DNA from: Emydura subglobosa | Lineage: Eukaryota; Chordata; Testudines; Chelidae | Assembly: GCA_007922225.1 (NCBI GenBank) | Contig: ML679961.1 | Span: 63,864,249-63,928,248, forward strand | Length of the DNA stretch: 64,000 nt | Reading direction: 5' to 3' | In this document: positions 12,841-23,639 of the stretch, one piece after another | Position numbering within the stretch: the stretch's first letter is position 1 | Layout: each line of letters begins with the position of its first letter | Notes under the pieces: generated by a model | The model's database searches: none | Told to the model about the DNA's origin: nothing | Seen by the model: the letters and a program-made list of their open reading frames with translations, nothing else | Made by a program: the position numbers and the translations under genes

Positions 12841-13734
12841 AAAGTGAGCTCTGCCATTTGTGGGTAAATAGAGATCTGACTTTATTGGAGCTTAAGCTCC
12901 CTATGAATTCTTCAGCAGGTAAAAGTGTAACATACCAAGTCCTACACTATGCCACTGCCTCCAATACTGCATTACATGGAACAGGACTTTCTTTGCACTG
13001 CCTCACACAGCAGCCAGAAGAACCATCCCAGTCTCACCCACTTATGGGTTTCTTAAGCACACTATGCACTCTGGGCCAAGTCTAAAAGGCAAACCTTGGG
13101 AACATGACATTTAAACTGCACAGCAGAGAGAGCAGCAGCCCGCCAGAGAGACTACCAGAGCCTGTGTGAGGTGCGTGACCTACAGAACCTCCCTCTGATG
13201 GCAGCTGTGGGTGGGTTGTGGTGGAAAAGCAACAAACTGGTACTCTTGCTGCATGCAGGGGAACTGAAAGGTGGGGAACTCTTTAGGTATAGGGAGTAAG
13301 GGATCCAAGGCAAGTGGGGCTTGCTCAATGGATCTGGAGGGTCAACTAAACATCTGAACTTTTCATGGCACGTTCGCACTGAATGGAGCTGCCAAGGCTT
13401 TGTGGTTCACCTGCCAACCATTCGATTAACGCTGGGCAAGAGGGCTCCACAGGACGCCCCGGAGCTCAGTAACAAGATGATCCAGTTCATGGGCGAGCAG
13501 CACGGTGAGAAAGAGAAGACCCCGACTCACCCTGAGATGAAAGGACCCATCTCAAAACCCAAATCATTGCGCCAATACCCTCTCAGCCCGCTGGTGTTGA
13601 GGGTCCCTAGCTGGAACATTCTGGATCCAGAGCCGAACTACCCCTTTGTCTGAGCTACTTATATGGCTCCCTTTACTGGCCTAGCAGAGCACCTCACCAG
13701 CCTCGTTGCATTTCTCCTCCCAACACCTCCAGAG

Positions 13735-14105
13735 CTGGGCTATTATCCCTGTGTCACAGATGGGACCCGAGGCCCTCAGAGATGAAATCTCTTGCCAAGG
13801 CCCAGGGCTGTTTTAAGACCTTTGTAGGCCCTACGCACACTTGCCTTCATAGGCCCTCCGAGCGAAATAACTAATTTGATTTTAAGCTATGAATAAATAG
13901 TTTTTTAAATAAAAATAAAAAATTATATATTAAAAAAAATGTCGTAGGCCCTGAAAGTTTCGTAGGCCCTAGGCACTATGCCTATTGTGCCTAATGGATG
14001 ATACGGCTCTGCCAAGGCCACAGCGGGGTGTCTGTGGGATGCAGAGCAGGGAGCTGAACCAAGGGGGCGGGCTCACACTTAACTGCAGGGGCCATCCTTC
14101 CTCTC
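13735..14105 (-). repeat. MIR-type SINE interrupted by a hAT MITE
   Basis: The left part (CAGAGATGAAATCTCTTGCC) and the right part (CACAGCGGGGTGTCTGTGG, then AGCAGGGAGCTGAACC) join into one MIR-like sequence in reverse orientation when the 209-bp insert at 13803-14011 and one copy of its octamer are removed. This independently supports the limits of the insert. Confidence 0.6.
13803..14011. mobile_element. hAT-type MITE, 209 bp, with exact 8-bp target duplication
   Basis: The insert starts CAGGGCTGTTTTA and ends TGATACGGCTCTG, so the ends are imperfect inverted repeats of the form CAGRGCYGT. The octamer CCAAGGCC flanks it exactly at 13795-13802 and 14012-14019. Eight-base duplications and CAG...CTG ends are hallmarks of the hAT superfamily. 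The AT-rich core contains three copies of TAGGCCCT. It encodes nothing. Confidence 0.82.
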
Positions 14106-14129
14106 CAGCATCAGTGGGGCTCCTGCTTG

Positions 14130-14172
14130 ATTTATTACAGGGCCAAATAAATAAATAGATAAATAAATAGAA
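14130..14172. repeat. AT-rich simple repeat
   Basis: This is a short run built from AAATAAATAG and related units. It is a microsatellite-like tract with no other evident role. Confidence 0.8.
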
Positions 14173-14939
14173 GTACAGAGTTTCGGGGAGAGCGATGGTA
14201 AATTTCCAAATGAAAAGAAATTCAGCAAATTGGCTGCCAGCTCCTGCCCTCCACTTCTCTTTCCAGGCAGCTGGAGGGAGATAGTCTTCCAGGCAGAAGT
14301 TAACTGCTGCCATCTAGTGGAGCTCTCCTTCCATGCGACTGGAGTTTTGCAAGGTTAAAGTCTGCCCTTTGGATAAGAGAGAGGCTCGGCAGAATTTGAT
14401 TTGATTGTTTTGATGGAGAACATCGATGCTTATTTTAAGTAGTTTTACATTTTTATCAGTTAAAATTTTCAAAGTTTGGGGAAATCGGGGTCTCGCCTCA
14501 ACGGGCAACCTGCAAAGCAGGCGGCAGGGCTGGGACTCCAGCAGCAGGGAAGGAGAAGCAGCAGGCTGCAGCTGTAGCGGTGAGGGGAGGAGGAGCTCAG
14601 CCAGCAGCCAGCTGCCCTGCTGTGTCCTCCCTCCCTGGGCTGCAGGGACCTTTTAGAGTGAAAGCCCCACTAGTTAACACTAGGTAAAATATGCACCCGC
14701 CCCTTCACTGGCGATAAACACACACAACATCCATACAACACATAATAAATTACACTCACCTGAGTAAGAAACTAAGCCTTCCCTGGTGCAGCTGCGACTG
14801 CACGCCACAGTTCCTGTCCCTCATGAACAGAGGGTAATGGAGGCAGTGGGGGCTGGCCGGGGCTGCTCCTGGCCCCCAGTGGCATGGGGCTGCTCCACTG
14901 CACCGGCCAGCATGGGGCTCGGGGGGGGGGTGTGTGGAG

Positions 14940-15033
14940 TTAAATGACCTAATTATTACTGAAGCCTCATGGGCCCCTTATAATCTTTGGTGCCCCCCCC
15001 AAGGGGGTCCCACACCCCAGGTTGGGAACCACT
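14940..15033. mobile_element. hAT (Charlie-like) terminal fragment
   Basis: The sequence ends AGGTTGGGAACCACTG. Read on the other strand this starts CAGTGGTTCCCAACC, a terminal sequence typical of Charlie-like hAT elements. No matching partner end was found upstream, so only one end is preserved and the left boundary is arbitrary. Confidence 0.55.
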
Positions 15034-15252
15034 GCCTCCTCACTTCTTAGCATCCCCATCAGAGGCACCCCAAGAAATTGGGTGGAAGGGACGTCCCATG
15101 TACCTTTCATTTGTGTGGGTTTAACATGCCCCTCCAAAAATATTGAAATTTAAATTCCTGCGCATACCCCTGCTAAGGGCTGGTGCAGAACCTGTTTCTG
15201 CCTCAAGGCCTTGTACCAGGCATGGGGTATCATGTCCGCATTCTTTACCACT

Positions 15253-15718
15253 TGTAGTCAGCCAGCTCTCAGCCTTGGCTCGACTGTCATCTTTTTGTGT
15301 CTCTTGCCCTGGATCACCGTCCAGAACCCCACTCCTGGGCAAGCTCACTGTTCCCTGTAGGAGCTGAGCTCACTCCTGGGGTCCTTTTTGAGTCAAATTA
15401 TCTCCAGACCCTAGCACTGCTCCTCAGGTCCAGACTGAGCAAATGTCCACACACATCCCCCTTTACTGTGTCTGTCTGTCCTAAACAAAGGGGGAGAAAA
15501 AGGAAAGGCTGGTTACTGGCTGGGGCTGGGCTCCCTAGTAGTCTTTTTTCTGAGGCAAACTTTCCTCCTTTCCTCTGTGGAGAGTGTCACCTCTTTATGC
15601 TCCCCTTCTCCAGGCAGAGCATGCTCAGCAGATGCATTGGATTGGCACTGCCTGAGTGCAGTGATACTCATTATGCTTTCTGGCAGTGGGCTGGGTGTGT
15701 TTGTCCCAGCCCATCACA
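15253..15718 (-). mobile_element. Stray LTR related to the LTR at 20829-21312
   Basis: On the - strand this is a diverged copy of the LTR next to the gypsy-like element. Both start TGTGA, share CTGCACTCAG about 60-65 bases in and a later AAACAAAGGGGGAGA block, and end GAGAGCTGGCTGACTACA. No polypurine tract precedes it and no target duplication is visible (CCACT against GGCAG), so it may be the remains of a larger deleted element and not a clean solo LTR. Confidence 0.65.
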
Positions 15719-15806
15719 GGCAGGACAAAGAAGTGGCCCTGGCACTTAGAGCAGAAAGTAATGATTGTTATTTCCTAGAGGAATTTGTTCCACAGACGTG
15801 GAGTAG

Positions 15807-15824
15807 CCCCCCCCCCCCCCCCCC
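15807..15824 (+). repeat. Poly-C run, 18 bases
   Basis: Eighteen consecutive C residues. The - strand G-run could form G-quadruplex structures, and such tracts are prone to length error in assemblies. Confidence 0.9.
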
Positions 15825-16019
15825 AAGAAGACTGTCTCCTGCATAGATGAGCTTTACCCTTTTACACAAAGGGCATTTGGTAGGAAAAAACTGCTGGGTC
15901 CGATTACTCTGGTCAAGCATTGACTGAAATCTAGGACTACGGGGAGAAACAGATTTCCTAACAGTGCAAGTGCATCATTGCCCTCTGATGAAATCAGAAC
16001 TGCTCCATTGTGTGTGTCA

Positions 16020-16037
16020 CCCCCCCCCCCCCCCCCC
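16020..16037 (+). repeat. Poly-C run, 18 bases
   Basis: A second run of eighteen C residues about 200 bases from the first. The sequence between the two runs is not itself repetitive. Confidence 0.9.
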
Positions 16038-16039
16038 GT

Positions 16040-17320
16040 GTCTTTGCAGCACAGGTGCAGAGTACAGTGCAAGCTATACAGTAGATCACAATTGTTCTGA
16101 GTCAGGGTGCCACCCACTGTGCACACAGCCAGAGCTAGCAGTGCAACACAGTAACACTGCCCAGTGAGGATGTTGGATCCAGTTGCAAGTGAATAGATGA
16201 AACAGTGGTCATACCTCTCTGACCTGAGGACCCAGGGCCCTCAACGTTTTTGGCTAGTGCCAACTATTGGAACAGAGCTTACACTTAAAAAAAAAAAAAA
16301 TCACAATCCCATCACAATGTATCTGGGAGCGTGTGCATAAAGTATCACAAATTATAAAGATTAGTTGTCTAGCCAACTAAATCTAAAGTGATTGCTTAGC
16401 TGATTGGGGGTTGAGATATATTTCTCCCCTTCAGGCAAGCTCAGTAAACAAAAGGGCTTTACATCATGTCCTGAAGGACTGCAGAATGGCTTTGCTGGAC
16501 TAACGTACCGGGAAGAGTGAATGGAGGGTAAATACGGCCTCCACTCAATATACTCTGCCACCAGCCCCTACCTGTGGGCTGTTAGCAAAAGTACTAACCG
16601 CTGAGATAAGCTGTTACCATGGGACATAGAAGGAGAGAAGCAGCTTCCACAGATAACCTTGTTCCAAACCACGTGTGACAAATAGCAACATCCTGAATTA
16701 CACCCAGAAGTGAATCAGAAACCAGTGCAGTTCTTGGAATAATGGGATGGTGTGCTTTGTGTGGCTAATATGGCTCTGCAAGCAAAGCCATACTGCGCTT
16801 CTGCAGCGGGAAGGTCACAGAGACCTGGATAACTATGGCAAGGGCCAGAGTGTAGATAAACAGTTCCCATCAGCAGATAGCAAAGAAATGGGAAAAGGCA
16901 CAGCTTCTGGCAGAGTCCACCGGGGATTCCAGGCATCAACAGAGATTCAAAAGTGCTTCACAAATCCTAGTACAATCGGGTAGGCATCATTCCTGCCATT
17001 ATCCCCATCTACTTCCCCTAACCAACTGGCATCACCTTTGGTAGAGATCCCTCTGACTCAGCCAGCTCCCTATTGTCCAAGTCCCTGCCTTGAGCAGGCG
17101 CCTGGAAGCAGAAACTGAAGCAGCCCAGGTTGCTGAAAGAGAGACTACAGCTGTACATCACATGCAAATGGATGGCATTGCCACCCAGATAGACTCTCTA
17201 CTTGCCCCAGCTGCATCACATCCACACTGAACAGATGAGAAGCCAACAGATCCCTGTGGAACTCTACATGAAGTAAGCTTCGGGGTAGATAAATTATCTA
17301 ACAGTTCGGATTTCTCTGAG
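16040..17320. other. No gene recognised
   Basis: Reading frames are short and unlike known proteins. An A-run of about 14 bases lies near 16286. Nothing else was identified. Confidence 0.4.
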
Positions 17321-17329
17321 AGGCGGGAA

Positions 17330-17600
17330 GGGCGTCATCCTGGTTTATCCATGCTATCCTCATTTACAAAGCGCAAGGCCAAAGGAAGCATCACTGAGTA
17401 GAAGAACAGGGCTCCAGGAAGTTCTAGGTGACTACTCCCCTAAGGTCACACAATGAGTCAGTGGCAGAGATGGAAGTCGTTTAACCTATCTGTGACTCGG
17501 TAAAATTGGGATAATGCTTTCCTACCACACAGGTATTGTGAGGCTTAATGTGTTAATGTTTATAAAGCATTTAGAAGACAAAGCGATGTAAAGTAAAGAT
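17330..17600 (-). repeat. CORE/MIR-type SINE fragments
   Basis: The segment contains AAGGTCACACAATGAGTCAG followed by TGGCAGAGATGG, typical of a reversed MIR body. Next comes a SINE-like tail with CTGTGACTCGGTAAAATTGG and TATTGTGAGGCTTAATG. Two adjacent fragments in different orientation are possible. Confidence 0.5.
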
Positions 17601-18059
17601 GATCAACACAGAAGGGACGATTTGCCTGCAATGCATATATGGAGATGTAAAGCCCTATCCCAGTAAACAGCGGGGGCCCACATTGACTCAATTACAGAGT
17701 GGTGGCAGAGAAATTAGCATACCCAGTGATTATAAGCCAAGATTAGCCAGTCTTTCAGCAAATCATTAATGAACTAACCCATGCTATAGCTGAGTCATGA
17801 GGCTGGCCGGTGGACCCCCTGGACCTATAGGTTCTGGGGGACTCTGAAGACCTCCAGGAGAGGATGTCTGAGGAACCAAGACCGGCCAAAGAGACCCAGG
17901 GATAGCTATTCACTGGCCATGAACTATGAGACCTTACTAAAAGGGGGAACCTTCATCCAAGAGTGATGACGTGATATTGAGCCGTGCCTATGAACAGGTG
18001 GCATCTATGGACGAAAAGGCAGCAGAGCCTGGAACAGTGGCCCTAATGGCATCATGCTC

Positions 18060-18475
18060 ACTGGCTAGGGATGATGCCAGATTCGGTAGGGCGGTGTTGC
18101 AGTCAACCAACTTATGAACTCCGAACCTGCCTGCAAGGTACTGTTTGCAAGTCACCTACAATGGAATGGACATGAGCAAGCTCTCGAAGAAGAAAAGACT
18201 CTTACCTTGTAACTGTTGTTCTTCGAGATGTGTTTCTCATGTCCATTTCATGACCCGCCCCCGTCCCTGCTGTAGGAGTTGATGGCAAGAAGGAACTGAG
18301 GGGGCGTAGGGCCATCAGTACCTCATATACCGTGCCATGTGTGCAGGACTCCAGGGAGTGCCGAAGCCGGCCCTACAGGATCTGCTAAGGGGAAAAATTT
18401 TCCGGTAACCATGTAGGTGCGTGCGTGCCCCGTGCAATGTAATGCACATGAGCAAGCACTCGAAGAAGAATATTG
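18060..18475 (+). mobile_element. DIRS-like element, 3' terminal fragment
   Basis: This is the + strand 3' end of a DIRS-like tyrosine-recombinase retrotransposon related to the two copies at 24575-28417 and 29333-32357. It starts in the recombinase tail (ARDDARFGRAV, shared with the copy near 29750). It continues through the GGAATGGACATGAGCAAGC motif, one arm of the terminal hairpin (TTCTTCGAGATGTGTTTCTC) and the GATCTGCTAAGGGGAAAAA motif, and ends with GAGCAAGCACTCGAAGAAGA. The second hairpin arm is absent. It abuts the gypsy-like integrase directly. Confidence 0.75.
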
Positions 18476-20828
18476 CTATCCTGTCCTGAGTCTCAGTATG
18501 TGGCAGCTAAGAATGTCCCAAAGGTTCCTTTGGTTTCAGTGCCATTAGTGGAAACGCCATTTGAGAGAACAGGGATGGACGTGGTGGTACCTTTAGAAAA
18601 GAGCTCCTCAGAAAACCAGCACATGCTTGAGGTGGTGAACTATGCCATGTGCTACCCCAATGCCATCCGCTTGCATTTGGCTAAGGCAACAGCAATCACT
18701 TCTGAGACTCTTTGCCCAGGAAGATTTCTTTTCCCAGAGGAAATATCGACTGATGAGGGCTCCAACTTCACCTTGCAAATGGCACATGAGCTATGTTTTC
18801 TCCTAAAAATCAAGTCCCCTGAGGACACCACTGCACCACTCGCAAACAGATGGCCTAGTGGAAAAATTTAACAAGAGATATTGAAGCGATTTGTCAGGAC
18901 TGAGCCTAGGCAGGGGGACCAGCTCTTCCTGCTGCTTTCATTTGCCATATGAGAGGTACTCCAAGCCTCCCTGAGTTTCTCACACTTTAAACTGCTCTAC
19001 AGATGCCAGCCCTGGGGATTCTTGGATGTGTTTCGAGGCATAAAATGTGAACAGACTCAGCTCAATCCAATACATCATCTGTTTACAGGAACATCTTAAG
19101 AAGTTGAGCCCAGACAAGGTTCTCCTTTGTGAAAATTCTCAGAGGCAAGAACAGGGATAGAACTAAAGGTTGCTCTTATGAACCTTCCACCCCAGAGACA
19201 GGCTCTTGCTCCTTTTACTATCCTTTGAGTCAACCTTCATAGCACCTCAAATGGACCCTACCAGTGGGCCAAGACAAACAGGCCCAGTAAATTATGAGAT
19301 CAAGCTACCTGGTAAGAGGAAGGAGAGAAAGGTCTATCATGTAAATTTTCTCAAGCCATGGAGGACACAGAAGTCCTGATAGATCCCTGACCAGTGAGCC
19401 CTGAACTAGGACCAGAGGAAGCTGCTAGCTCAGATTCTGGGCTCATACCATTAAATGAGACCCTTGCACAAGAACAGAAAACCCATTTGATGCAAATGAT
19501 CCAAGACCTTTTTACAAGCCTGGGGAGAACACCCGTCATACAACATCATATGGAGAATGTACCAGGACAACTGGTTAGAGAGAGAATCGTCAGCCATTTC
19601 CCAAGATGATATTGGACAGGTTCCATGTGGAGGTGCAGGAGATGTGGAGGATGGAAATCATCAAGGAATCCAAGGGTGATTGGAGGAGTCCTATAGTCTT
19701 GGTCCACAAGGTGGATAGCCTGCTCCAATTCTATATCAACTCTGCATAAGGCCAATTCCATCCCAAAATTTGACGCCTACTCAGTTCTGCAAGTGAATGA
19801 GCTGTTAGAGTGACTCGGCCTGGCATGATAACTCAGCATGGTGGATCTTACAAAAGGTTATTGGCAGATTCCCCTGTCTCCATCCTCTCAGGAGAAGACC
19901 ACGTTCTCAACCTCCTTTGGTCATTTCCACTTTAAAACCATATCGTTCATCTTGTAAGGGGCCACAGCAACTTTCCAGTGCCTGATTAATTGAATCCTCA
20001 GGCCCCACCAGAAATAATTTTATAATTTATAGCCATATGTGGGAAGACAACCTCAGTCACCTAAGGGAAGTACTGACATCCCTACAAGAGGCTAGCTTCA
20101 CAGCTAACCCCACAAAGTGGGGTTATTTAGTGAATTGGGTAGGAGGAGGCCTTGTGAAAACACTGAAAGTCCATGCATTCAACTCCTGCTCTACACCACG
20201 GACCAAAGGACACATACACCACTTCCTTGGCCTGGCAAGATATCATCAGCAACTCATCCCCAACTTCACATAGATTGTGACACCCCTGACTGACACCAAA
20301 AAGATCTGGTGGGAACAACTGGTGCAAAGAAGTTTTAATACACTGAAGGCTCAGCTGAGCCAGGTGCCTTTTTCCACCAACCCAGACTTCTCCCCAACAA
20401 TTCATTCTTGATATGGATACATCCGACACTGACCTGGCAGTGGTGCTGTCCCAGGTCTTTGAAGATGAAGAGGCTCCCATCCTATATCGGAGGATAAAGT
20501 TGTTCCACAGGGACAAAACATGTTGTGTTATCAAGAAGGAGGTTCTGGCAATAAAGTGGGCCATGGATGCCCTCAGGTGTTAGCTGCTGGGGACTCTCTT
20601 CTCTCTAGAGATAGACCTTTATGGTGGCTACACTCTATGAAGGGCTCAAACCCCCCCACCCCAATTATCCATGGCTATCTGGTACTCCAGCCCTATAGTT
20701 TCTGCGTTTAGCACCAAGTTGGGAAAGAGTATGCAAATGCAGATTATTCCCCCCACCCCACCTTGGGAGACTGGGACTGGAGAGATGCTTGAACAAACCT
20801 TTCTAGTCTTGGGGGAGAGGGCAAGGTA
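18476..20828 (+). mobile_element. Gmr1-like Ty3/gypsy retrotransposon, decayed pol with integrase before RT
   Basis: Four pol regions follow each other on the + strand. (1) Integrase at about 18480-18900, with the catalytic-core sequence TPFERTGMDVVVP and a second-Asp context STDEGSNF. (2) A linker at 19290-19400 (KRKERKVYHVNFLKPW), typical of the end of these integrases. (3) Reverse transcriptase at about 19590-20280, with WRSPIVLVHK and MVDLTKGYWQIPL; the active-site YxDD is not preserved at 20025-20045. (4) RNase H at about 20400-20600 (MDTSDTDLAVVLSQ and KKEVLAIKWAMDALR). A purine-rich tract and an LTR follow. Integrase upstream of RT is the Gmr1 order in Ty3/gypsy elements and the reverse of the usual one. 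Many stops and frameshifts are present. The 5' part is missing, cut by the DIRS fragment. Confidence 0.82.
20810..20827 (+). promoter_or_regulatory. Polypurine tract of the gypsy-like element
   Basis: A purine-rich run (TGGGGGAGAGGGCAAGG) ends two to three bases before the TG of the LTR at 20829. This is where plus-strand DNA synthesis of an LTR retrotransposon is primed. Its position supports the LTR start. Confidence 0.65.
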
Positions 20829-21312
20829 TGTGAGGGGGCCCAGCTCCCTCACACCCACAGCAAGCCTAACAAGCATCCCTGCACTCAGACAGTGCTAATG
20901 AGGCACACCTGCAGAGCATGCGCTGCTTGGAGAAGGGGAGCTTAGAGAGGTAATGCTGGTCACAGAGCACGGTGGGGGGGGAAGTGTGCACAAGAAGAGA
21001 GGCTGCTAGGGAGCCCTGTAGCCTGCGGAGCTCAGCCTCAGGCAGTAGCCAGGCTTCCCTTTTTTCCTCTCCCCCTTTGTTTAAGGCAGGCAGACACTGC
21101 AGTCGTGGCAGGAGCACTGGACGTCTGCTCTCTGTCAGTGCCCTGTAGCTGGACCCGAGGAGCAGCACCAGGGACTGGAGATGATTAGGCTCAGAAAGGC
21201 CCTCCTGCAGGAACCAGTGAGCTTGCCCAGGAGCCTGGGTTCCAGAAGGGACCCGGGACAAGGGAGACAAAAAGATGACGGCCAAGCCCTGGGTGAGAGC
21301 TGGCTGACTACA
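20829..21312 (+). mobile_element. 3' LTR of the Gmr1-like element
   Basis: A 484-bp segment begins TGTGAGGGGG and ends GCTGGCTGACTACA, with TG...CA ends. It lies directly after the RNase H remnant and the polypurine tract. A diverged, oppositely oriented copy at 15253-15718 shares both ends, which fixes the limits by comparison. No matching 5' LTR is present in the window. Confidence 0.72.
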
Positions 21313-21381
21313 CTGCCTCCTCTAACAAGCCCAGAGCCGTGTGCATCTCTAAAAAAACAAAAAAGAACCTACCAAAACAAA

Positions 21382-22358
21382 CTTTTCCACTGCACACACA
21401 CAATTCTCCCCGAGGGCAGATGAGAGAAAGAACAAACCACACACCAGATGTTAGTCACACCACTTAGTGCGTGACTGGCAGACACTCAGAGATTGTGATG
21501 ACGAGGATGGTAAAAGGACCCATAGAGAAGAGAATTTTTGAAGTCCTATTCGTACCTACACTTACTCTTCACCCTTTTAGCCTTGCGATGCTGCAGCATT
21601 CACTTCAATGCTTTCCCTGCTGTGAATTGTCCACTCGCTAACAGCAACATAGTCACCACATGAAAGCAACAGTTGTGACGTTGTGATATCACATCCAGGG
21701 CGGAGACGGGGGCATGTAGGGGCATTGTCATCCCCCCCTGCCGCCAACTGCATTGTTCCACTCTCCTCCTGATCCTGGCCCTTCAGAATAGCTCCAGGGC
21801 ACACAGCCCTGCCTACTTGTCCTGCCTGACCGAACTTGCGGGGAGACCATGTCTAGGGGAGAGGGTCTGGAAAAGAGGGATTTTTCAGGGGAACGGGGGG
21901 AGCTGGGGTCAGGGTAGCAGCAGAGAAGCAGTTGGAAGGTTTTCTCCTCCCTTCCTCAGAGCCTGACTTTACAGGTGGCAGGAAGGTTGCTATTTTTGTA
22001 CTGGGGAGTATCAGGAACATCCCTCCCTCCCCCAGTGCACTGAGCTTGTCCCCTGCATCTCGATAGTTGGCGGCAGGGTGTGGTTGTGCTGTTTTGTAAT
22101 AGGGGGTTGGAGGACCTCCCTCCCTGGGTCGCTGACCTGTCCCCTTCCCCACTCCCGCCTCCACTATCTGTGCTAAGAGCCACACATACACACCCCCTCC
22201 GCATCCACTGCGGGCTGCGCACAGAGCACTCCTCAGCCTCATCACCACAATCTGAGCGTCTGCCAGTCATGCACTAAGTGGTGTGACTAATATCTGTCGT
22301 AGGGTTCGTTCTCTTTTTCATCCGCCCCTCGGGGAGAATCGTGTGTGCAGTGGAAAAG
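21382..22358. mobile_element. DNA transposon with long terminal inverted repeats, about 977 bp
   Basis: The left end (CTTTTCCACTGCACACACAC, then ATTCTCCCCGAGGG, CACCACTTAGTGCGTGACTG and GGCAGACACTCAGA) is repeated in inverse orientation at the right end (about 22234-22358), with roughly 125-140 bases per arm and few mismatches. The core is GC-rich and has no convincing transposase, so it is non-autonomous. No clear target duplication was found, so the superfamily is undetermined. Confidence 0.75.
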
Positions 22359-22374
22359 GTTAACCCGTTAAATG

Positions 22375-22403
22375 TTGATAGACATGCCTGACATGTCTAT
22401 CAA
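22375..22403. repeat. Perfect 12-bp inverted repeat
   Basis: TTGATAGACATG and CATGTCTATCAA are separated by five bases. Looser pairing continues outward (AATG and CATT). It lies just outside the long-TIR element. It could be the end of a further small DNA element or a simple palindrome. Confidence 0.7.
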
Positions 22404-23639
22404 ATATTAACATTCAAGAACATTGAACAGGTGTGCTGGGGTTTCTTTTTTGTCTCTTTTTTTGGGGAGGCAGTGAATGTACTTTGAGTATTGAATAAAT
22501 GGTAACCAGATATTTAAGTATCTGTTTGTCCTCTGTCTATTTTGCTGGGTACGTAATTGATGTGTTAATTTTTCCCTAACAAACTCCCATATTTTTTGAA
22601 CCATTCCTCTAAAACAGGACTATTTTTTGTTTTCTATTGAGCAGCTACCAGTAACTAAGCACCTACTAGCAGCTGAGAGATTAATTCTTCATTTCCTTGT
22701 GAGGCCATTTCCACTGGAAGCATTTTAACCACTGTCACATCTAGATCTGTAGTTAAAATGCTGGCAAACAGTTTACACAAGCACCTAGCAGCTCCAGGAG
22801 TGGTACAACGGAGAGGGAGGCAATTTAGAGGAATGCTTCTGTGGAGACAGCCTCGCTTTGTTAAGTTTTGTTCCAAGTCAGTCAAAAAATCTGGGATATT
22901 TTTTCCCTCCTGAAGTTTCTATTTCTGCCTTCACTGGAAGAGCCAACCCTCACCCATGCTGTCACCAAATTACAATAAAATCTGAGAATAGTCCAATTTT
23001 TTGATAATTTCAAATACACAAAAAAAGAATAAGACCAAATTGCATATTCCAAAGTACACAGATAATAAAAGAAACCTTATCCCAGTAGAAAACTTGGATC
23101 TGGGTCACACTGTGTTCCAATCTTCAGTCAGATACTGACTTACTGTAAAGTCTTGGGCTAATCAATAACCTTTGTTATTATTTAACATTTCTATTGCAGT
23201 AATACGTAAAGGTCACAACCAAGTTGGGCCCCATTTTCTAGGTACTGTACATGCATAAAATAATGCCAGCCCTTGCCCCAAAGAAGTGTACCACAGTTTC
23301 CCCATTTGTAAAGTGGAAAAAATATTTACCTATCTTACAAGGGGAGATGAACATTAATCAGTTAATATTTGTGAGGTTCTTTGAAGGTGTAAAGTGCTTG
23401 CTCATTATATATCCAGCAAACTACAATTTGAGAGAGTTTGATTTTTTTTTTAAACAAATACAAAGCAAATCATTTCATCAAAAAGTCCATAAATCTGTAT
23501 AGTATTTTTAAAATATATTTTTAATGAATTGAATGTGGTAAACATTCTGTGTGCAGCACCACTTATTTGGATACTTTCTACAAAAGAGATCTAAGGCAAG
23601 AAACTAAACAATGTCCATTAATTTTGGGTGCCCAACTTG

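Noticed and set aside
13321..13653. A 110-codon + strand frame as a possible host exon
   Set aside because: No domain or homologue is recognised and no convincing splice sites bracket it. It is kept as unassigned and not called.
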